From positions 1 to 22,078 of the forward strand of contig JASGDB010000074.1 of assembly GCA_049841315.1 (NCBI GenBank): a stretch of DNA of 22,078 bases, given 5' to 3'. Made by a program: the position numbers and the translations under genes. Shown here piece by piece: positions 17,019 through 22,078 of the stretch. The DNA comes from JASGDB01 sp049841315 (GTDB lineage Bacteria; Bacteroidota; Bacteroidia; Flavobacteriales; Weeksellaceae). The stretch's first letter is position 1; every line of letters starts with the position of its first letter. Under the pieces are notes generated by a model that worked only from the letters and a program-made list of their open reading frames with translations, was not told the origin of the DNA and made no database searches.

Positions 17019-17906
17019 ATGAAATACTTAATTCCAAAACTGTTTTTATTAATACTGCTGCTCTTTTCAACTTCTGAAATCTATGCACAGAAAGACGAAT
17101 CGAAACAAAAAACAGAGAAAAAAACCAAAAAATACAAACTCCCGAAAATAGACTTGTCTCATTGGTCGGTTACGATTCCTGCCGAAGGCAAAAACGGCAA
17201 GCCGATTACGGTTGCTCCGCCCGAAATACTGGATTATGCCAACAACAGCGATTTGAAACCGTATATGTACAACGATTCCATAAAAGGAGCATTGGTTTTT
17301 TATGCCTATCCCAGCGATGCGGTTACTGCCAACACCAAGTTTTCCCGCTCCGAACTAAGAGAGCAGATGGTTCCGGGAAACAACAAAGTAAACTGGAAAT
17401 TCGCACAAGGAGGCGTGATGAAAGGAAAACTCCAAATGGAGCAGATTTCAAAAGACAAAAAAGGGAAATACCACAAAGCGATTATTATGCAGATTCACGG
17501 TGTTTTGACTGATGAACAGAGAGATTTGATAGGACAGAAAGACAACAACGCACCGCCGGTACTCAAAATCTACTGGCAGGACGGGAAAATCAGGGTAAAG
17601 ACAAAAGTCCTGAAAAATCCGAACGCCACAGGAAACGAATTACTTCACGAAGATGTCTGGGGAGATGATGACGGCTATACTTTCAAAGAAGAAGTGGGGT
17701 TTAATAAATTCACGTTGGAAGTTCAGGTGTCGGACGGCAAAATGGTCGTGATACTCAACGGAAACGAATACAAAGTCTATGACGACATCAATATGAAAAA
17801 ATGGGGAATTTTTGAAAACTATTTCAAAGCAGGAAATTATTTCCAGACAAGAGACGAAGGTGCATTTGCAAGGGTAAATTATTACGAACTGGAAGTGAAG
17901 CACTGA
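17019..17906 (+). CDS. PL7-family alginate lyase
   Basis: This 295-residue protein is a close relative of the PL7 lyase at 3722. Motifs are SRSELRE (109-115), QIH (158-160) and YFKAGNY (268-274). The signal peptide ends near residue 24 (IYAQ) and is followed by a very lysine-rich linker (KDESKQKTEKKTKKYK) before the catalytic domain starts at IDLSHWSVTIP. Unlike the first PL7 it has no added YEGF module and no calcium-like loop. No lipobox or T9SS tail is visible. It is the last gene of block 2, cotranscribed with susC, susD and the PKD protein. The two PL7 copies in different blocks probably arose by duplication and have diverged. Confidence 0.94.
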   Translation: MKYLIPKLFLLILLLFSTSEIYAQKDESKQKTEKKTKKYKLPKIDLSHWSVTIPAEGKNGKPITVAPPEILDYANNSDLKPYMYNDSIKGALVFYAYPSDAVTANTKFSRSELREQMVPGNNKVNWKFAQGGVMKGKLQMEQISKDKKGKYHKAIIMQIHGVLTDEQRDLIGQKDNNAPPVLKIYWQDGKIRVKTKVLKNPNATGNELLHEDVWGDDDGYTFKEEVGFNKFTLEVQVSDGKMVVILNGNEYKVYDDINMKKWGIFENYFKAGNYFQTRDEGAFARVNYYELEVKH

Positions 17907-17927
17907 TACGTCTAACAAAAATTAAAT

Positions 17928-17981
17928 GTTAAAAACAGAATGAATTCATAACAGAATATCCGTGTTTTTTAACGTTTTTTT
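17928..17981 (+). terminator. Possible weak terminator after block 2
   Basis: GTTAAAAA (17928-17935) can pair with TTTTTAAC (17966-17973) across a long loop, followed by seven T residues at 17975-17981. The stem is AT-rich, so this is tentative. Confidence 0.35.
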
Positions 17982-18016
17982 AAAGTGAAGAACCTCGAAA
18001 ATCGTTTGGTTTTTTA

Positions 18017-18024
18017 TAAATTTG
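18017..18024 (+). promoter_or_regulatory. -7 box of the GntR regulator gene
   Basis: TAAATTTG matches the -7 consensus and lies 62 bases before the regulator's ATG. No clear -33 element is present at the right distance. Confidence 0.5.
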
Positions 18025-18030
18025 AATATT

Positions 18031-18059
18031 CAATACTGATTAACCAATTTGGTTTGGCA
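18031..18059 (+). promoter_or_regulatory. Tandem GntR-type operator, site 3 (autoregulation)
   Basis: TGATTAACCA (18037-18046) is followed 13 bases on by TGGTTTGGCA (18050-18059), and the centre forms the palindrome AACCAA-T-TTGGTT (18042-18054). The shared core TTAACCAATTTGG is identical to site 1. It lies between the regulator's -7 box and its ATG, so the regulator probably controls itself and block 3. Confidence 0.65.
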
Positions 18060-18085
18060 GTCTATATTCAACCTAATTTAAAATT

Positions 18086-18793
18086 ATGAAAATTGAAATT
18101 CTTACCAAAAACGAAAGTGAGGACGCTGAGAAAATCATCATCTCCAAAATCAGAGATTTCATTAACAGAAAAAACCTCGAACCCGGAGACAAACTCCCTT
18201 CCGAAAGAAGTTTATCCGAAATGCTCGGAGTCAGCCGCAATAATGTGAGAGATGCCATTCAGAAATTAGAACTGTACGGTTTGCTGAAATCCGTCCCGCA
18301 AAGCGGAACTTTTGTAGCCAACATCGGGGTAACCGCACTGAACGGAATGATTAGCGATATTCTGACTTTGGAAGAACCCGATTTCAAATCGCTGGTAGAA
18401 ACAAGAATCCTGCTGGAACTCAAAACCGTAAGGCTGGCAGCCCTGAGAAGAACCGAAGAAGATTTGATACAAATCGGAAACGCACTGGAAGATTACACCA
18501 ACAAAGTTCTTGCAGGGGAAGATGCGGTGCAGGAAGATTTGCTTTTCCATCTCGCGATTGCAAAAGCCTGCGGAAACAGCACGATGAACAATTTTATGCT
18601 CATTATCACCCCTGATATTATTATCAATTTTGAAAAATACCACGTTTGTGATAAAGACCAGCCGACTATCGGAATCAAAGAGCACGAAGCCATTTTTGAA
18701 GCCATCAGAAAACAAGACCCGACGGAGGCAAAACAAAAAATGAAAGACCATTTTAAGGAATTATATAAATATTGTTACAACGCATACCTCTGA
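18086..18793 (+). CDS. GntR-family regulator, FadR subfamily (AusR-like)
   Basis: The 235-residue product has an N-terminal winged helix (about 15-80; GDKLPSERSLSEMLGVSRNNVRDAI is the recognition region). The C-terminal helical FCD ligand domain starts near residue 95, with the expected histidines (LLFHLAIA, KEHEAI, KDHF). In Zobellia galactanivorans a FadR-type GntR repressor called AusR controls alginate genes, to my knowledge. This protein is the likely equivalent and the probable reader of the three tandem operators. A pathway intermediate such as KDG is the expected inducer, which I infer from the family. It leads block 3, 150 bases before the transporter gene. Confidence 0.9.
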   Translation: MKIEILTKNESEDAEKIIISKIRDFINRKNLEPGDKLPSERSLSEMLGVSRNNVRDAIQKLELYGLLKSVPQSGTFVANIGVTALNGMISDILTLEEPDFKSLVETRILLELKTVRLAALRRTEEDLIQIGNALEDYTNKVLAGEDAVQEDLLFHLAIAKACGNSTMNNFMLIITPDIIINFEKYHVCDKDQPTIGIKEHEAIFEAIRKQDPTEAKQKMKDHFKELYKYCYNAYL

Positions 18794-18821
18794 TTTTGAT
18801 AATATTTGTCAAAAAAGATAA

Positions 18822-18905
18822 AATTTCTGCGGACTTTGCTGAGTGTAACGCCTTTGCGAACCTAATAGTTTGAAGTTGTCCAAACAAAATCTCTGCGGAC
18901 TTTGC
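18822..18905 (+). repeat. Pair of TCTGCGGACTTTGC repeats
   Basis: Two 18-base copies, AATTTCTGCGGACTTTGC at 18822-18839 and AATCTCTGCGGACTTTGC at 18888-18905, differ at one base and lie 66 bases apart. A related CCTTTGCGAAC lies between them. They fill most of the 150-base gap between the regulator and transporter genes. They resemble a TTTGCG-rich interspersed repeat type that I recall from flavobacterial intergenic regions. Confidence 0.6.
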
Positions 18906-18943
18906 GTTAAAACAAGCATTATGACAAAAAAAAGAAAAATTAA

Positions 18944-20239
18944 ATGAAAATAAAAGGACTTCGGTGGTGGGTCATCGGTTTGGTAGCATTGGCGACAATC
19001 ATCAATTATATCGACAGGCAGTCGATTAACGTGCTTTGGCCGCAGATTGCCGACCAACTCTATCCCGACAAATCGAATGATGAAAGAAAAGAAATTTTTT
19101 CCTTGATTTCCATCATTTTTGTATTTTCTTACGCATTCGGGCAGGCTATTTTCGGAAAAATATTCGACTGGATTGGGACGAGACTGGGATTTGTTCTGTC
19201 CATCGGGGTTTGGTCTGTCGCTACGATTCTGCATACTTTGGCAAATTCTTTCGGACTTTTTGCATTATTCCGTTCCGTTTTGGGATTGGCAGAAGCAGGA
19301 AATTGGCCGGGAGCAGCAAAAGCAAATGCAGAATGGTTTCCCACGAAAGAAAGAGCGTTTGCGCAGGGATTGTTCAATTCCGGTGCGGCGATTGGCGGAA
19401 TTATTTCCATTCCGATGATTGCCTTTTTGTCCGTGCATTTTCATTGGAAAGCAATATTTTTAATCATCGGCGCGCTCGGTTTGCTTTGGATGATTCCTTG
19501 GTTGATTATCGTAAAAGCACCGCCGAAATTTCATTCGTGGATTAGCGAAGAAGAACGGAATTACATTCTTACAGGACAAAAAAACGAGAATACAAAAGAA
19601 GATAAAGAAGAACATTCTTCATACAATCCGGATACGAAAAAACTGCTTTCACACAAAGAAAGTTGGGGCGTTATTATTTCTTCCGCAGCGATAGACCCGA
19701 TTTGGTGGCTTTTCGTTTTTTGGATTCCGATTTACTTGAACGAAGTCTATGGAATGGACGTTGCATCTATCGGAATTTACGGTTGGGTTCCGTATGTCGG
19801 AGCAATGCTGGGAGCGTGGTTTGGCGGATTATTCGCGCAAAACAGACTGAAAACCGGTTGGAACGTCGATAAAACCCGAAAAACGGTCATCACCATCGGT
19901 TGCTTGATAATGCTTCCTGCATTGATTGCAATGTCCAGTCCGGGAAGTCCGGTTCAGGCGGTTTTGATAATGGCGGTCATATTATTCGGATTTCAAACGG
20001 CAATCGGTAATATCCAAACTCTTCCGAGTGATTTGTTCAGCGGAAAAACCGTAGGAACGCTGTCAGGATTTTCGGGAATGGCGGCAAAACTGACAGCGGC
20101 AGGATTAACCTATCTCGTTCCGAAACTCACACAAGGCGGAAATTATACACCGGCATTTGTAATAGGAGCAGCGCTGGCAATCATCACTTTATCAAGTGTT
20201 TGGATATTTTGCAGAAAAATAAAACCTTTGGAAAATTGA
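18944..20239 (+). CDS. MFS transporter of the anion:cation symporter type
   Basis: This 431-residue, twelve-helix inner-membrane carrier has the ACS-family signature NYIDRQSINVLWP in its first helix region. It also has the ACS-type LGLAEAGNWPGAAKANAEWFP stretch (about 114-134). The ACS family includes hexuronate transporters such as ExuT. In alginate loci such proteins carry unsaturated monouronate or DEH into the cytoplasm, which is the likely role here. The start is set by MKIKGLRWW, a short cytoplasmic tail before helix 1. The SDR gene follows 53 bases later. No operator is visible in front of it, so it is probably read from the regulator promoter. Confidence 0.9.
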   Translation: MKIKGLRWWVIGLVALATIINYIDRQSINVLWPQIADQLYPDKSNDERKEIFSLISIIFVFSYAFGQAIFGKIFDWIGTRLGFVLSIGVWSVATILHTLANSFGLFALFRSVLGLAEAGNWPGAAKANAEWFPTKERAFAQGLFNSGAAIGGIISIPMIAFLSVHFHWKAIFLIIGALGLLWMIPWLIIVKAPPKFHSWISEEERNYILTGQKNENTKEDKEEHSSYNPDTKKLLSHKESWGVIISSAAIDPIWWLFVFWIPIYLNEVYGMDVASIGIYGWVPYVGAMLGAWFGGLFAQNRLKTGWNVDKTRKTVITIGCLIMLPALIAMSSPGSPVQAVLIMAVILFGFQTAIGNIQTLPSDLFSGKTVGTLSGFSGMAAKLTAAGLTYLVPKLTQGGNYTPAFVIGAALAIITLSSVWIFCRKIKPLEN

Positions 20240-20292
20240 TGAAAATTTGTTTGTAAAACATTCATAAATAATAAAAAATAAAATTTACAATA

Positions 20293-21057
20293 ATGAGCAA
20301 TTTAACAGAAAAAGTAGCAGTAATAACAGGAGCAACGGGCGGAATAGGTTTTGAAGTAGCAAAAAGACTTGGAAAAGACGGATATACTGTTGTTTTAAAT
20401 GGTCTTGATGATGAAGCAGGTGCTGAAAAAGTTAAAGAATTAACAGCCGAAGGAATTACTGCCGAATATTACGGATTCGACGTTACCAACGAAGATGCCG
20501 TCAATACAAATATCAATAAAATAGGCGAAAAATACGGTAAAATAGATGTCGTGGTAAACAACGCAGGCGGACTGGGCGGACGTTCCCGTTTTGAGGAAAT
20601 GACCACGGAATTTTACCGTTCCGTAATGGCTTTGAATCTCGATTCAACATTTTTTGTTTCAAGAGCAGCGATTCCGTTTCTGAAAAAAAGCGATTATCCT
20701 TCAATTATTAATTATACTTCCAATGCAGGCTGGAACGCAGGCGGACCCGGAGCGGGAATTTACGGCACATCAAAAGCGGCAGTTCATACCCTGACCAGAG
20801 CATTGGCAAAAGACTTGGCAGAATACGGAATCCGTGTAAATGCGGTTTCTCCCGGCACAATCGACACGCCGTTTCACGCACAGATAAAAGCCACAAAACC
20901 CGAAGTTTTCGCTTCTTGGAAAGACAATATTATGCTCGGAAGATTGGGACAACCGCAGGAAGTAGCGGCTGTTGTATCATTTTTGGCAAGCAAAGATGCC
21001 TCTTTCATCACAGCGGAAACCATTCAGGTAGGAGCAGGACAAGCGTTGGGAATTTAA
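20293..21057 (+). CDS. SDR-family oxidoreductase, probable DEH reductase
   Basis: The 254-residue product is a classical short-chain dehydrogenase: TGATGGIG (12-19) for the nucleotide, NNAG near residue 90, and the catalytic S143, Y157 and K161. The ending FITAETIQVGAGQ is typical. In alginate pathways an SDR reduces DEH to 2-keto-3-deoxygluconate with NAD(P)H. Its place after the transporter and with kdgF in the same locus supports this. Related SDRs (KduD, glucose dehydrogenase types) have the same motifs, so the exact substrate is inferred. The esterase gene starts one base after its stop, so the two are translationally linked. Confidence 0.85.
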   Translation: MSNLTEKVAVITGATGGIGFEVAKRLGKDGYTVVLNGLDDEAGAEKVKELTAEGITAEYYGFDVTNEDAVNTNINKIGEKYGKIDVVVNNAGGLGGRSRFEEMTTEFYRSVMALNLDSTFFVSRAAIPFLKKSDYPSIINYTSNAGWNAGGPGAGIYGTSKAAVHTLTRALAKDLAEYGIRVNAVSPGTIDTPFHAQIKATKPEVFASWKDNIMLGRLGQPQEVAAVVSFLASKDASFITAETIQVGAGQALGI

Positions 21058-21058
21058 A

Positions 21059-21934
21059 ATGAAAACAAAAATATTGATAATTGCTGTTTTTTCGCTGTTG
21101 CAGAATTTCTTTTTTGCACAGGAAAAAACGGCATTTTCCGAAGTAAAAATTCCCGAAAATTATACCAGAAAATTAAACATTGTTTATACCAAAATTGATA
21201 ATTGGGAAGGAAAATTGGATTTGTATTATCCTTCCGATAAAAAAGTTCCTACTCCTTTGGTTATCAATATTCACGGAGGTGGCTGGAATCACGGAAGCAA
21301 AGAATCCCAAACCGGATTTGGTTCTTTTTTCAAAAAGGGAATTGCCGTTGCCAATATAGAATACCGTTTGGAAAGTCAAGGCAAAGCACCGGCAGCAGTA
21401 GAAGACACAAAATGTGCCTTGAATTATCTGATTCAAAATGCGGAAAAATTCAATATTGATACCGATAAAATCATCATAATGGGTTCTTCGGCAGGTGCTC
21501 ATTTGGCGATGATGGCAGGTTTTTCCGGTCATAATTCTGTCTTCGATAAAAATTGTCCTAATGAAAAAAAGGTAAAAATTTTTGCAGTGATTAACAAATA
21601 CGGTATCAGTGATTTGGCTGTTCCGGAGATGACAAAATACAAATCTGCAAGAAATTGGCTGGGTGATAACGTAGATGATATGTCATTTGTAAAATCCGTT
21701 TCACCACTATATTATGTGAATGAAAAAACACCGCCCACATTTATCGTTCACGGAAACAAAGATTCGATTGTTCCTTATTCGCAATCGGAAGAATTGTATA
21801 AAAAATTGCGTTCGTATGGTGTGAAAACGGAATTTATAACGGTTGAAAACGGTGGTCACGGGAAATTTTCTCAGGAAGAAAAAAGAAATGTCAATGATAA
21901 AATGTGGCAGTTTCTGGAAGAATTGGGATTGTAG
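21059..21934 (+). CDS. Secreted alpha/beta-hydrolase esterase
   Basis: The 291-residue product has a signal peptide ending near residue 20 (FFFAQ) and an alpha/beta-hydrolase fold of the esterase/lipase (BD-FAE-like) type. The oxyanion motif HGGGW lies near residue 74. The nucleophile S144 is in GSSAG, with D235 (HGNKDSIVP) and H267 (GGHG) completing the triad. Length is normal. It is the last gene of block 3, one base behind the SDR gene. Enzymes of this family remove acetyl or feruloyl groups from polysaccharides. In an alginate locus the plausible substrate is O-acetyl mannuronate of bacterial alginate, but this is an inference. The IS-like sequence starts about 15 bases after its stop. 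Confidence 0.85.
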   Translation: MKTKILIIAVFSLLQNFFFAQEKTAFSEVKIPENYTRKLNIVYTKIDNWEGKLDLYYPSDKKVPTPLVINIHGGGWNHGSKESQTGFGSFFKKGIAVANIEYRLESQGKAPAAVEDTKCALNYLIQNAEKFNIDTDKIIIMGSSAGAHLAMMAGFSGHNSVFDKNCPNEKKVKIFAVINKYGISDLAVPEMTKYKSARNWLGDNVDDMSFVKSVSPLYYVNEKTPPTFIVHGNKDSIVPYSQSEELYKKLRSYGVKTEFITVENGGHGKFSQEEKRNVNDKMWQFLEELGL

Positions 21935-21949
21935 GATTTACTAATAAAA

Positions 21950-22078
21950 CATCACTACTGTCCTGTTAAAAGAAGTTGATTTCCAACTGGTTACATTTTT
22001 GCTCATTGACATTGTTGTAATTAGATTTATTAAACAGTTGATTTACAGGTGTTTTGTCCAGTAGCGACATTCCTAAAA
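21950..22078 (-). mobile_element. 3' end of an IS4-like insertion sequence, cut by the window edge
   Basis: The segment contains the C-terminal end of a transposase on the minus strand, and the stretch CATCACTACTGTCC next to it is likely the IS terminus. The outer boundary is approximate. The other end and any target-site duplication lie outside the window. Confidence 0.6.
21966..22078 (-). CDS. Transposase, C-terminal fragment (partial)
   Basis: The minus strand reads in one open frame from the window edge to a TAA at 21966-21968, giving the last 36 residues of a protein. They start LGMSLLDKTPVNQLF and end NQLEINFF. From memory this matches the C-terminus of the IS4-family transposases (DUF4372 plus DDE domain) common in Bacteroidota. 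It is partial only because the window ends; nothing suggests it is broken. It converges on the esterase gene. Confidence 0.65.
   Translation of the reverse strand, partial: LGMSLLDKTPVNQLFNKSNYNNVNEQKCNQLEINFF

Overview
This window looks like chromosomal DNA of a flavobacterium (Bacteroidota). A Chryseobacterium or related Weeksellaceae genome is the most likely source; that genus is an inference from the style of the sequence, not a database result. Supporting signs are low GC, Bacteroidota promoters with a TAnnTTTG -7 box, start codons without Shine-Dalgarno sequences, SusC/SusD proteins and a type IX secretion (T9SS) sorting domain.

The left end (1-3450) is housekeeping. A glycerophosphodiester phosphodiesterase gene on the minus strand diverges from the conserved string tuf - tRNA-Trp(CCA) - secE - nusG. 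A strong hairpin terminator follows tuf and another follows nusG. In most Bacteroidota nusG is followed by rplK-rplA-rplJ-rplL-rpoB-rpoC. Here that string is broken, and the next 18.5 kb is an accessory alginate locus ending against the 3' end of an IS4-like element.

The alginate locus (about 3600-21934, all on +) falls into three blocks, each led by a promoter region carrying the same operator. Block 1 is a PL7 lyase, a T9SS-sorted concanavalin-like protein, then (after a hairpin) a PL6 lyase, a PL17 oligoalginate lyase and the cupin KdgF. Block 2 is SusC, SusD, a PKD-domain surface lipoprotein and a second PL7 lyase. Block 3 is a FadR-type GntR regulator (AusR-like), an anion:cation-symporter-type MFS transporter, an SDR reductase and a secreted alpha/beta-hydrolase esterase.

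A working model: the lipoproteins and SusCD capture and import alginate fragments, and the PL7/PL6 enzymes cut them. PL17 releases unsaturated monouronate in the periplasm and the MFS protein carries it inward. KdgF opens it to DEH and the SDR reduces DEH to KDG. The GntR protein probably represses all three promoters until a pathway intermediate appears. KDG kinase and KDPG aldolase are not in the window. The secreted esterase could remove acetyl groups, which would fit acetylated bacterial alginate, but that is a hypothesis.

The most notable non-coding signals are the tandem 13-bp-spaced operator shared by the three promoters, a 171-bp exactly symmetrical nest of four hairpins between the PL6 and PL17 genes, and a minus-strand promoter-like box between two dyads that has no gene behind it.
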